Positions 19,192 through 29,258 of a stretch of 64,000 bases of DNA are shown here, piece after piece. Source of the stretch: Nocardioides sp. SYSU D00065 (GTDB lineage: Bacteria; Actinomycetota; Actinomycetes; Propionibacteriales; Nocardioidaceae); the NCBI RefSeq assembly GCF_017916425.1, contig NZ_JAFMSX010000001.1, forward strand, positions 1,488,001 through 1,552,000. Reading direction: 5' to 3'. How positions within the stretch are numbered: the first letter of the stretch is position 1; each line of letters starts with the position of its first letter. The notes under the pieces are model-generated. The model saw only the letters and a list, made by a program, of their open reading frames with translations. It did no database searches and was not told where the DNA came from. The position numbers and the translations under genes were made by a program.

Positions 19192-20100
19192 TCAGGCGCT
19201 CGCCGCAGCAGCGGCGACCGACCGACGTACGCGTCCCGCAGCGAGCTGCCCGAGGCCGACGCTGCCCAGGACCAGCGCCATGCCCGCGGCCTGCGCCCAG
19301 CCGAAGGCCTCGGCGGCGAACGCGACACCCAGCGCCGTGCCCACGACCGGGTTGAGCAAGCCGATGATGGCGACGGCGCCCGCCGGCATCCGCCGCAGGC
19401 CGGTGAACCAGCAGACGTACGCCAGCCCGGTGCCGACGACCGCCAGCCACGTGTAGCCCGCGACGGCGGCGAGGTCGACCGGCGGCGGACCGCCCTCGAC
19501 CCACAGGGCGACAGGCAGCAGGGCGACGCCGCCCACGACGAGCTGCCACGATACGAGGGTCAGCATGTCGACCGGCGGCGGCCAGCGCTTGATCAGCACG
19601 AACCCCAGTCCGCTGACCACCACGGAGCCGAGAGCGCCGGCCAGCCCCAGCGCCGTCACGCCGTCGGGGCTGCGCAGCACCAGCAGGGCCACGCCGAGAG
19701 TGCCGACGGTCGCAGCCAGCACGCGCAGGGCGGCGGGCCGCTCCCCGATCACCGGCCAGGCGATCAGCATCACCGCGAACGGAGAGGTCGCCTGGACGCT
19801 CGCAGCCAACCCTCCGGGCAGGTGGTAGGCGGCGAGGAAGAGGAGCGGGAAGAACGCCCCGATGTTGCACAGCCCCAGCACCACCGCCTTGCCCCACCAC
19901 GCCCCGCGCGGCAGCCGACGGCGCCAGGCGAGCAGCAGCAGCCCGATGGGGAGCGCCCGGACGAGCGCGGCGAACAGGGGCCGGTCCGGCGGGAGCAGCC
20001 GGTCCGTCACAATGTAGGTGGTGCCCCACGCCGCGGGCGCGACCGCCGTGACCAAGAACAACGCCGTCCGGCCGAGGAGGATCCTTTCCATGGAAGACAT
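19192..20100 (-). CDS. EamA/DMT-family exporter
   Basis: The 302-residue protein has ten predicted transmembrane helices in two EamA repeats (WGTTYIVTDRLLPPDRP; second repeat ending VVGTALGVAFAAEAFGW). It belongs to the drug/metabolite transporter superfamily; the substrate is unknown. ATG 20100 has GGAAGG 4 bases upstream; an internal ATG at 20091 is the alternative. Its 5' end overlaps the divergent MarR gene, which probably controls it. Confidence 0.88.
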   Translation of the reverse strand: MSSMERILLGRTALFLVTAVAPAAWGTTYIVTDRLLPPDRPLFAALVRALPIGLLLLAWRRRLPRGAWWGKAVVLGLCNIGAFFPLLFLAAYHLPGGLAASVQATSPFAVMLIAWPVIGERPAALRVLAATVGTLGVALLVLRSPDGVTALGLAGALGSVVVSGLGFVLIKRWPPPVDMLTLVSWQLVVGGVALLPVALWVEGGPPPVDLAAVAGYTWLAVVGTGLAYVCWFTGLRRMPAGAVAIIGLLNPVVGTALGVAFAAEAFGWAQAAGMALVLGSVGLGQLAAGRVRRSVAAAAASA

Positions 20101-20116
20101 ATTACCTTCCACGGAA
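20086..20116. promoter_or_regulatory. Paired palindromes in the MarR/exporter junction
   Basis: TTCCATGGAA (20086-20095) and TTCCACGGAA (20107-20116) have centres exactly 21 bases apart, two helical turns. They flank the AT-rich ACATATTACC, unusual in this GC-rich DNA and a likely promoter core. They probably bind the adjacent MarR regulator. Confidence 0.6.
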
Positions 20117-20647
20117 GATTCTGCCCAGCGGCCCGACCATGTCGCCTGGGTGCAGGAGCAGTGGGCGCGCGAGCGCCCCGACCTCGACACGTCGCCCATG
20201 GGCGTGATCGGACGTCTGCACCGCCTCGCCGACCTCCTCCACGACCGGCTGCGCCCCGTCTTCGAGGCCGCCGGCATCTCCGACGGCGAGTTCGACGCGC
20301 TCGCCGCCCTGCGGCGCTCCGGCGAGCCCTTCGAGCTCACTCCGAGCGAGCTGGCGGCGACCACCATGATCACCTCGGGTGCCGTCACCAAGCGGGTGGA
20401 CCGCCTGGTGGCCGCCGGGCTGGTCACCCGCACCGTCGCCTCGCACGACGGGCGGGTCCGCCACGTCGCGCTGACGGCAGCGGGCAGGCAGCTCGTCGAC
20501 CGCGTGGTGGAGCAGCACTACGCCAACGAGGAGCGTCTGCTGGAGATCTTCTCGCCGGCCGAGCGCGACCAGCTCGTCCAGCTGCTGGGCCGCTGGACCC
20601 GCCACCTCCAGGACTGGCCGCCGGGTCGAGGCACCAGGGCCACCTGA
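20090..20647 (+). CDS. MarR-family transcriptional regulator
   Basis: The 185-residue protein has a MarR winged helix: ISDGEFDALAALRRSGEPF, ELAATTMITSGAVTKRVDRL (recognition helix), then the wing GLVTRTVASHDGRVRHVALT. ATG 20090 follows GAGGAGG by 9 bases, but this puts the ribosome site inside the divergent exporter gene; a later GTG at 20150 is possible. It likely represses the DMT exporter through the paired palindromes. Confidence 0.88.
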   Translation: MEDILPSTEDSAQRPDHVAWVQEQWARERPDLDTSPMGVIGRLHRLADLLHDRLRPVFEAAGISDGEFDALAALRRSGEPFELTPSELAATTMITSGAVTKRVDRLVAAGLVTRTVASHDGRVRHVALTAAGRQLVDRVVEQHYANEERLLEIFSPAERDQLVQLLGRWTRHLQDWPPGRGTRAT

Positions 20648-20660
20648 CGCGCCCGGCAGG

Positions 20661-21458
20661 TCAGCGCTTCCAGACGTACGGCGTCGTGGTCGTCACGGCC
20701 TGCAGGCCGGAGCGTTCGAGGATGGGACGCGACATGTCGGTGCAGTCGGAGTGGATGTAGCGGATGCCCCGCTCGACCGCGGAGCGCGCCCGGGCGGCGA
20801 CCAGCGCGCGGTAGATCCCGCGGCCGCGGTGGGCCGGCAGCGTCGAACCGCCCCAGATCCCGGCGAACGCGGTGCCCGCCACCGGCGTGAGCCGTCCGGC
20901 GCACACCACCTCGCCGGCGACCTCCGCGATCCAGAACTCCGAGGCGCCGCGCTCGAGCTCGGCCACGGACGACGCGAGCGACGGCCCGTGGCCGCCGAAG
21001 ACCTCCGCCTGGGTGGCCAGCATCCGGGTCAGGTCGTCGCGGACGTCGCCTCCGTCGCCGATGCGGCGTACGACGACCGGTCCGTCGGGGGTGTCCGCCA
21101 GGGGTACGTCGACCGCGAGCAGCGCCGCCTCGCCGATCATCACCGTCTCGACGGGCTCGGGCACGAGCCCGTGCGCCGCCAGCCGTACGCCGAGGTCCGC
21201 GGGCAGGTCGTGGCCGCGGGTCTTCCACTCGAACGACTCGACCTCGGTCCGGTCGCGGAAGTGCGCCACGGTCCGCTCGATGAGCTCGTCGAGGGCGTCC
21301 GACTCCAGGCCGGCGAGGTCGCGGTAGGAGACGAAGCCGCCGTGGTCGAAGACCGCCCAGTACAGCGGCCCCTCGCGCACGACCTGCACGGCACCGGCCA
21401 TCTCGGCGTCGGTGCGCAGCTGCTCGTCGTAGGCCCTCAGCAGGTCGTGGGTCGTCAT
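20661..21458 (-). CDS. GNAT-family N-acetyltransferase
   Basis: The 265-residue protein has an N-terminal extension and a C-terminal GNAT fold (residues about 120-260). Visible are FWIAEVAGEVVCAGRLTPV, the acetyl-CoA loop PAHRGRGIYRALVAARAR, and HSDCTDMSRPILERSGLQAV. The acceptor substrate is unknown. It stands alone, convergent with the MarR gene. Confidence 0.88.
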   Translation of the reverse strand: MTTHDLLRAYDEQLRTDAEMAGAVQVVREGPLYWAVFDHGGFVSYRDLAGLESDALDELIERTVAHFRDRTEVESFEWKTRGHDLPADLGVRLAAHGLVPEPVETVMIGEAALLAVDVPLADTPDGPVVVRRIGDGGDVRDDLTRMLATQAEVFGGHGPSLASSVAELERGASEFWIAEVAGEVVCAGRLTPVAGTAFAGIWGGSTLPAHRGRGIYRALVAARARSAVERGIRYIHSDCTDMSRPILERSGLQAVTTTTPYVWKR

Positions 21459-21595
21459 GGCCGCAGCCTAGGGCGGGGCGGCGTGGCGCCGCCGCCGCAT
21501 TTCCGGAGCCCCGCACGCGACCCCGGACCCTGAATCAGGGGAATCCCAGGGTCGAAGCGGCCCCGAGATTCGCCTCGAGGGCGCACACTCTTCTC

Positions 21596-22306
21596 GTGGT
21601 CCACGGAGGGAAGCTGAAGCGCGTCGTCGGCGCCTCGGGCGTCGTCGTGCTGCTCGCGGCCCTCCTGGCCCTCTACGTCGCCGACCGTGCCGGGGCCGGA
21701 CCGAAGAGCTGTCAGCAGCACCGCGCCGACGCGCGCGAGCGCGCCGCCGTCGTGACGGGCGCCGGCACTCCGGTCCTGGTCATCGGCGACTCGTGGTCGG
21801 TGGGGCTGGGCCAGGACGACCTGCGCCGCTCGTGGGCGGCCGACCTGTCCGGCGAGGTGCACGTCGCAGGCTTCTCCGGCTCGGGCTTCAGCGCCCACGC
21901 CAGCCGGTGCGGGCGCGTCTCGTTCGCCGACCGCGCCCCGACCGCGCTCTCGGCGCGTCCGCAGCTCGTGGTGGTCGAGGGCGGCCTCAACGACCACGAC
22001 CAGCCCGACGCCGCGATCGAGCGCGGGTTCCACGACCTGATGGCCAGCCTCGCCGGGCACCACGTCGTGGTCGTCGGACCCGCCGACGCCCCGTCGCGGT
22101 CCGACTCCGTGCCGCGCGTCGACGCGCTGCTCGCCGAGCTGTGCGAGGAGTACGGCGTCCCGTACGTCGCCACGAGCGACCTCGACCTGGCCTACCTGGG
22201 CGACCGGCTCCACCTGACCGAGGGCGGGCACCGCGAGTTCGGGGCGGCCGTCGCCCAGCGGATCGCGGACCTCGAGCCGGCGCGTCCCGCGGTCCTCCGG
22301 CGCTGA
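21596..22306 (+). CDS. Membrane-anchored SGNH/GDSL hydrolase
   Basis: The 236-residue protein has an N-terminal hydrophobic anchor (GVVVLLAALLALYVADR), then an SGNH hydrolase domain: block I GDSWSVG with the nucleophile Ser, block III GGLNDHD, and block V DRLHLTEGGH with catalytic Asp and His. Such enzymes are extracellular esterases or deacylases; the substrate is unknown. GTG 21596 gives the complete anchor. Confidence 0.87.
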   Translation: MVHGGKLKRVVGASGVVVLLAALLALYVADRAGAGPKSCQQHRADARERAAVVTGAGTPVLVIGDSWSVGLGQDDLRRSWAADLSGEVHVAGFSGSGFSAHASRCGRVSFADRAPTALSARPQLVVVEGGLNDHDQPDAAIERGFHDLMASLAGHHVVVVGPADAPSRSDSVPRVDALLAELCEEYGVPYVATSDLDLAYLGDRLHLTEGGHREFGAAVAQRIADLEPARPAVLRR

Positions 22307-22325
22307 GGCGTCCGCGGGGCTCGTC

Positions 22326-24296
<1,971 letters not shown>

Positions 24297-24377
24297 GCCA
24301 CGGGAGCCTACGGGCGCCAAGCGGCGACCTCCACCCGGCCGCGCGGGGACCGGCCGAGGACGACGTAGCGTGTCGCC

Positions 24378-25586
24378 GTGACCACGACGCGGGACGAGTT
24401 CCGGTTCCGCGACATCTGGCTGGTGGCGTACGGCCCCTCGATCGTCTCCGCGATCGGTCACGGCGCGATCATGCCGGTGCTGGCGCTGCGGGCCCGCGAC
24501 CTCGGCGCGGACGTCAGCACCGCGGCCGCCGTCGTGGCGCTGACGGGGGTCGGCATGCTCCTCGCGAGCCTCCCGGCCGGCGCGCTCGTCGCCCGCATCG
24601 GCGAGCGCCGCGCGCTGGTCGGCGCGGGGTTCGTCGACGCGGCCGCGATGGCGCTGGCGGCGGTGAGCGACTCCGTGGCGGGCCTCGCCGCCGGCGTGCT
24701 GGCGAGCGGGATGTGCTGGACGCTGTTCCTCATCGCCCGCCAGGGCTTCATGATCGACGCCGTCCCGGTGACGCACCGGGCGCGGGCGATGTCCCTGCTG
24801 GGCGGGTCCTACCGCATCGGTGTGCTCATCGGGCCGCTGGTCGGCGCAGCACTGATCGGGCTGACCGACCTCGCCAGCGTGTTCTGGCTCGGCGCCGCGA
24901 TGTCGGTCTGCGCGTCGCTGCTGGCCGCCACGATGCCCGACCTGGGCGAGGACGAGCGCGCTGCGGCAAGGGTCTCCGGCCACCTCGGCGTGTGGTCCGT
25001 CATCGCCGCACACCGTCGCGTGCTCGCCACCCTCGGCGTCGCCGTGGTCGTCCTCGGGGCGTCCCGGTCGCTGCGGCTGAGCCTGCTGCCGCTGTGGGCC
25101 GATCACCTCGGGCTGTCGGCCTCGACCACGTCGCTGATCTTCGCCGGGGCCGCCGCGCTCGACGTCGCCTTCATGTGGCCGGGCGGGTGGCTGATGGACA
25201 CGCGCGGCCGGATGGTCGTGGCGCTGCCGGTCGTGCTCTCCATGGCACTCGCCTGCCTGCTGCTGCCGCTGGCCACCTCGGCCGGCTCCGTGGCGCTGGT
25301 GATGGCGCTGATCGCCGCCGGCAACGGCCTCGGGTCGGGGATCGTGATGACCCTCGGCGCGGACTCGGCCCCGGCCGAGGGCAGGTCGCAGTTCCTCGGC
25401 GCGTGGCGGCTGTGCGGCGACGTCGGCAACACCGGCGGGCCGCTGCTGGTCAGCGCCGTCGCGGCCGCGGCGCCGCTGGCGACGGCCTGCCTGCTCGTCG
25501 GCGTCCTCGGCCTGGTCGGCGCCGGCTGGGTGGGCTACTGGACGCGCCGGGTCGACCTCGACCGGGTGGCGCTCAGCCGACGGTGA
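24378..25586 (+). CDS. MFS transporter
   Basis: The 402-residue protein has about 12 transmembrane helices. The loop LVARIGERRALVGAG between helices 2 and 3 fits the MFS signature, and GGWLMDTRGRMVVALP is its C-half counterpart. It is likely a drug or metabolite exporter; the substrate is unknown. It is divergent from the M3 peptidase, and its 3' end overlaps the next convergent gene by 14 bases. Confidence 0.9.
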   Translation: MTTTRDEFRFRDIWLVAYGPSIVSAIGHGAIMPVLALRARDLGADVSTAAAVVALTGVGMLLASLPAGALVARIGERRALVGAGFVDAAAMALAAVSDSVAGLAAGVLASGMCWTLFLIARQGFMIDAVPVTHRARAMSLLGGSYRIGVLIGPLVGAALIGLTDLASVFWLGAAMSVCASLLAATMPDLGEDERAAARVSGHLGVWSVIAAHRRVLATLGVAVVVLGASRSLRLSLLPLWADHLGLSASTTSLIFAGAAALDVAFMWPGGWLMDTRGRMVVALPVVLSMALACLLLPLATSAGSVALVMALIAAGNGLGSGIVMTLGADSAPAEGRSQFLGAWRLCGDVGNTGGPLLVSAVAAAAPLATACLLVGVLGLVGAGWVGYWTRRVDLDRVALSRR

Positions 25587-26106
25587 CGGTGACCTCGTTG
25601 GACGTGACGTCGGAGTCGGTGTCGATCACGCGGAACTCGTTGGCACCTACCTGGCCCGTTCGCACGATGGTGGCGAATGAGCCGCCGGTGACCGACGCCG
25701 TCACCGGGAAGTCGGACCACGCGCCGTTCTCGAGCCGCTGCACCTGGAGGATCGCGCCCTCGCCGCCCTGGTAGGTGCCGGTGAGGTCGATCTGCTGCAT
25801 CGGGCTCACCGACTGCTGCGTGGCGCTGAGCGTGATCGCGGGCGCCGCCGTCTCCGTGCCGGGCTCGGCGCCCGGGGTCGTCTCGGTCGTGCCCGACGGG
25901 GCCGGCGTCGTGGTCCCGGTGTCGCTGGGCTTCGGCAGCCGGAACGTCGCCGGGGTGCCGCTGTCGCCGTCCGCGCTGGAGCCGCCGCCGATCCCCGTGG
26001 CCTTCACGCCGACCAGGACGGCGAGGCCTCCGAGCAGCCCGATGGCCACGGCGACACCGACCAGGGCGATCAACCCGGTCAGCACGGGGCGGTTCTCGGT
26101 GTCCAT
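25573..26106 (-). CDS. Membrane-anchored protein with Ig-like domain
   Basis: The 177-residue protein has a short cytoplasmic start (MDTENRPVLT), one transmembrane helix (residues about 10-34), a Thr/Pro/Gly-rich linker, and a C-terminal beta domain (TLSATQQSVSPMQQIDLTGT, ending NEVTVTVG) that looks Ig-like. It is probably displayed outside the cell. ATG 26106 is preceded by GAAAGG. Function unknown. Confidence 0.78.
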   Translation of the reverse strand: MDTENRPVLTGLIALVGVAVAIGLLGGLAVLVGVKATGIGGGSSADGDSGTPATFRLPKPSDTGTTTPAPSGTTETTPGAEPGTETAAPAITLSATQQSVSPMQQIDLTGTYQGGEGAILQVQRLENGAWSDFPVTASVTGGSFATIVRTGQVGANEFRVIDTDSDVTSNEVTVTVG

Positions 26107-26220
26107 GGGGACCTTTCGAGCAGGAGCAGGGGCGCGGCCATTGTCCAAGACGGCTGGTCACCTGGCCAACCTGCGCCTCGTGACGGCGGTCGGCTCCTCC
26201 CCAGCAGGCAGGATGGTGGC

Positions 26221-27015
26221 ATGCAGTCACCGTTGCGACACGGCAGGGCAGCCATCGGCACGACGATCGCCGGAGGCGCCCTGGCCGCGCTGTCCCAGGC
26301 CCCCGACCGAGCCGCACGCCTTCTGCGCCACCGCTACCCGACGGTCGCGGTCACCGGCATGACGGGCGTCGGCAAGACCCGCCTGGCCGACCGCCTGACC
26401 CGCCGGGCGAGCGCGGAGTCCTCTGTGGAGGGTGGGCAGGACGTCGGCTCGGCGGTGATGGAGCGGCGTACGCGCCGCGCCGCGAGGCTGCGCGGGTACC
26501 GCTTCCGCGTCGTGCCGGGCGAGAACGCCGCCACCCGGCTCGGCGCGTTGGACGAGGTCTTCCACGACGAGCCCGTCGACGGCGTGCTGCACGTGGTCGC
26601 CAACGGCTACGCCACCCCGCGGCGCACCGGCGGCACCTCCGGCGCGGCGCTCGCCTCGCGCGAGGAGCAGCTCGCCGCCGAGCTCGAGGACTGGGCGATC
26701 ACCGCGCACCGCATCGCCGCCATGGCGGTGCGCCGTGATCGCCCGACCTGGCTCGTGATCGCGGTGACGAAGGCCGACCTCTTCGCCGACGACGTCGACG
26801 AGGCCGTGCGCTACTACTCCCCCGGCAGCGGCTCGCCGTTCGGCGACCGGCTCGACGAGCTGCGGGCGCTGGCCGGCGGCGCCAAGCTCTCGATCGACGT
26901 GCTGCCGGTGTGCGCGCAGGGCGGTGGCCGCAAGGCCTCTGCGTCCGAGAAGGCGTGCTCCGACATGCTCGCGCGACTCGAGCTGCGGATGGCGCAGCTG
27001 TGCGGGCACGTCTGA
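26221..27015 (+). CDS. P-loop GTPase-like protein of unknown function
   Basis: The 264-residue protein carries a G1 P-loop (VTGMTGVGKTRLADRL, residues about 42-58), a DxxG-like region, and a G4-type TKAD (VIAVTKADLF), so GTP binding is plausible. An N-terminal stretch (TTIAGGALAALSQAPDR) may be amphipathic. Its last 16 bases overlap the next gene, suggesting coupling to a DUF1648 membrane protein. No specific family was recognised. Confidence 0.7.
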   Translation: MQSPLRHGRAAIGTTIAGGALAALSQAPDRAARLLRHRYPTVAVTGMTGVGKTRLADRLTRRASAESSVEGGQDVGSAVMERRTRRAARLRGYRFRVVPGENAATRLGALDEVFHDEPVDGVLHVVANGYATPRRTGGTSGAALASREEQLAAELEDWAITAHRIAAMAVRRDRPTWLVIAVTKADLFADDVDEAVRYYSPGSGSPFGDRLDELRALAGGAKLSIDVLPVCAQGGGRKASASEKACSDMLARLELRMAQLCGHV

Positions 27016-27527
27016 GCGGCGGGCGACCCGGCCGCCTCGCGCTGCTCGTCACCGCGGCGGCGTACGTCGTCGCGCTGGCGTGGGCCGCCGCGGTGCTGCC
27101 CGAGCGGGTGCCGTCGCACTTCGACGCAGCGGGTCGGGTGGACGACTGGTCGTCGCGCCCTGCGGCGCTCGTGGCGTGGGCGGGGATCGGGGTCCTGGTG
27201 CTCGGCGGCATCCCTCTGCTCACGCGCGCCCTGAGCGCGGGTGACGGCAGGTGGGTCAACCTGCCGCCCGGCTGGAAGGACCACTGGTTCGCCCCCGAGC
27301 GGCGCGCCGAGTTCCGGGACCGCCTGCAGGACGACACGGAGGCGTCGACCGCGTTGACGGGCGTGCTGCTCCTCGCGGTGCTGGGCCTGACCACCTGGGT
27401 GGGCACGACCGGGCGCGACGAGGTCCCGTGGTGGGTGCTCGCCGGGCTGGTCGGCGGCTACCTGGCCCTCACCGCCGCGTGGGCGCTGCGGGTGCGGGCG
27501 CGGTACCGGCCGCCCGGGGTGTCTTGA
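27000..27527 (+). CDS. DUF1648-domain membrane protein
   Basis: The 175-residue protein has about four transmembrane helices and the DUF1648 hallmark LPERVPSHFDAAGRVDDWSS after helix 1. The family includes SdpI-like immunity and other membrane proteins of unclear role. GTG 27000 overlaps the preceding P-loop gene by 16 bases. No ribosome site is clear, so translation may be coupled. Confidence 0.78.
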   Translation: MRARLSGGRPGRLALLVTAAAYVVALAWAAAVLPERVPSHFDAAGRVDDWSSRPAALVAWAGIGVLVLGGIPLLTRALSAGDGRWVNLPPGWKDHWFAPERRAEFRDRLQDDTEASTALTGVLLLAVLGLTTWVGTTGRDEVPWWVLAGLVGGYLALTAAWALRVRARYRPPGVS

Positions 27528-27576
27528 CCGGGGCTCGGCTGGATCGGGGGTTGCGCGCCGGCGCGCCGTCGGTTGC

Positions 27577-27660
27577 TTCATCACGGTATGTCGGCGAACA
27601 GGCACTTCCCGTGCGGAGTTCACCCGGGGAAGTGCCTACCCAGCGACATACCTAGATGAA
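27577..27660. repeat. Large palindromic element, copy A
   Basis: The 84-base element has nested inverted repeats: outer arms from TTCATCACGGTATGTCGG to GCGACATACCTAGATGAA, with three mismatches, and inner arms AGGCACTTCCC and GGGAAGTGCCT, perfect. Copy B lies 141 bases downstream in the same orientation. The region 27528-27936 has no convincing gene; apart from these elements nothing else is seen in it. Confidence 0.85.
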
Positions 27661-27717
27661 TGTGGGGCCCAAGGGGCGCCGGCCCAGTCCCCGTCTCCGC
27701 CGGCACGCCGTCGTTGC

Positions 27718-27801
27718 TTCATCACGGTATGTCGCCGAACAGGCACTTCCCGTGCGGAGTTCACCCGGGGAAGTGCCTACCCAGCGACATACCGTGATGA
27801 A
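27718..27801. repeat. Large palindromic element, copy B
   Basis: Outer arms TTCATCACGGTATGTCGC (27718-27735) and GCGACATACCGTGATGAA (27784-27801) are an 18-bp perfect inverted repeat. Inner arms AGGCACTTCCC and GGGAAGTGCCT are also perfect, so the transcript could fold into a long interrupted hairpin. Similarity to copy A extends past the palindrome into GGGGCGCCG on the right and GCCGTCG on the left. Confidence 0.87.
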
Positions 27802-27936
27802 TGCGGGGCCCGAGGGGCGCCGACCCGAGGCCCGGCATAACCCGGCCGAGCCGCCCCCCGCCGGCCGCGCCGCGCGCGTGGTTCACAGTTTCACGAGAAC
27901 GGGTTTCGACGGCGGCCAGCGGGGCAGAAGGTCGCC

Positions 27937-28239
27937 ATGAGGCCGATCGCGATCAACCAGCGGGCGCTGCGCGGCGCCAAGGAGGAGCTCGACTCCGCCC
28001 GCGAGCACCTGCGGGGCGCGCTGGACGACGTCGACCACCCCGCTGACGACTTCCCCTGGCGGGACCTGATGGTCGAGGGCGTCCGGAGCCTGGTGGAGGA
28101 CGCCGAGCAGATCGCGCGGCGCTGCCACAACATCGCTAGCGCGATCGACGACTCGGTGGTCGACTTCGACGAGCTGGACTCGATGGTGGAGCAGGCGGCC
28201 CAGGTGGCCATCAAGCTGGACCGGGTGGACCACCGATGA
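27937..28239 (+). CDS. Small helical protein, T7SS-associated
   Basis: The 100-residue, charged, almost wholly alpha-helical protein (KEELDSAREHLRGALDDVDH, SIDELDS-like C-terminal repeats) has the size and helical-hairpin character of WXG100/ESX partners but no WxG. It overlaps the next gene by ATGA, and the pair resembles an actinobacterial T7SS substrate with its small partner. ATG is preceded by GAAGGTCGCC, a weak site. The function is inferred from context only. Confidence 0.7.
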   Translation: MRPIAINQRALRGAKEELDSAREHLRGALDDVDHPADDFPWRDLMVEGVRSLVEDAEQIARRCHNIASAIDDSVVDFDELDSMVEQAAQVAIKLDRVDHR

Positions 28240-29258
28240 CCAGGATCGCGGCCGACAGGCTCGAGACGCAGCAGGACGGCCTGCAGTTCGGCGACCCGAT
28301 CGGCTGCGGCTATCACTGGACCGAGCCGGACGAGGTCGACGCCTACGGCGACTCTGTACGTCGCCTGGCCGCCAAGGTCGAGCTCGCGGTCGACGCCTTC
28401 GAGCGCACCGCGAGCCTGTCGGAAGAGGTCTTCTCCGGCGATGCCGCCGACGCCCTGCGGGCGCGTGCCGAGCGCCGACACCAGGAGTCGGCGAGCGTGC
28501 GTGACAACCTCCGCGGCCTCGGCCGCGCGATCAACGCCTACTCCGACGTGCTGCGCCGCCACCGCGAGGGCCTCGAGCAGCTGCGCGCCTTCGCCGAGAG
28601 CCGCGGCCTCGAGGTGCGGGGCCACCGCATCTGGCCCCCGATCGAGACGCTTCCCGGCGACGCCACACAGAAGCAGGCCGACGCGTGGGAGGCCGACTGG
28701 AAGGCCTACCAGGCGTGCTTCGAGACCAAGATCGAGCTGCGTGACGCCCGTCGGGCCAGCACCCGCGAGCTGGTGAAGGCGCTGGCCGAGTACGCCGGGG
28801 TACACCCTGACAAGGACCACAAGAAGCTCGTCGCGGCCGACGCCAACCGGGTGCGCTTCGGGGAGCTGCGCCGGGAGGCGGCCGAGGAGGCGATGGAGGC
28901 CGTCGAGGCCAACGACGCCGCACAGGCCGCCCAGCGCACCGTCGACGGCCTCAAGCGCCGTGAGCAGGCCGTGCTGGACGACCTCGAGCGGATGGTGCTG
29001 GCCGAGCGCCCACCGGAGGAGATCCAGGCCCAGGCCACGAAGGTGGCCGCGATCCACCGCGAGCTCACCGAGGCGCGGGTCGAGGCCCGCGAGGCCGAGG
29101 CGGTCGCCGAGCGCGAGCAGGCCCAGGCCAACCGTGCCGCGCGCAACCTCGAGGCGGCCGAGGAGGGACGTCCGCGCATCGTGGCCGAGCGCGCCGACTG
29201 GCGGCCGGGCGCCGAGCAGTCGTTCGAGCCCGTCGACCTCAAGGACCGGCTGGGCTAG
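28236..29258 (+). CDS. Putative T7SS-secreted helical protein
   Basis: In the 340-residue protein, residues about 20-120 form a WXG100-like helical hairpin (DEVDAYGDSVRRLAAKVELA, then FSGDAADALRARAERRH, where FSGDAA replaces WxG). The rest is a long charged coiled coil (residues about 190-310). No enzymatic or toxin domain is visible. It overlaps its 100-residue neighbour by ATGA and converges with the 29255 gene by 4 bases. T7SS export is inferred, not shown. Confidence 0.72.
   Translation: MTRIAADRLETQQDGLQFGDPIGCGYHWTEPDEVDAYGDSVRRLAAKVELAVDAFERTASLSEEVFSGDAADALRARAERRHQESASVRDNLRGLGRAINAYSDVLRRHREGLEQLRAFAESRGLEVRGHRIWPPIETLPGDATQKQADAWEADWKAYQACFETKIELRDARRASTRELVKALAEYAGVHPDKDHKKLVAADANRVRFGELRREAAEEAMEAVEANDAAQAAQRTVDGLKRREQAVLDDLERMVLAERPPEEIQAQATKVAAIHRELTEARVEAREAEAVAEREQAQANRAARNLEAAEEGRPRIVAERADWRPGAEQSFEPVDLKDRLG

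Noticed and set aside
27577..27801. Tandem palindromes considered as a CRISPR or an insertion sequence
   Set aside because: Only two units, no spacer pattern, no cas or transposase genes, no target duplication seen.
28236..29258. Calling the 340-residue T7SS-like protein a toxin
   Set aside because: No nuclease, ART, deaminase or other effector motif is visible, and no immunity-like gene follows.
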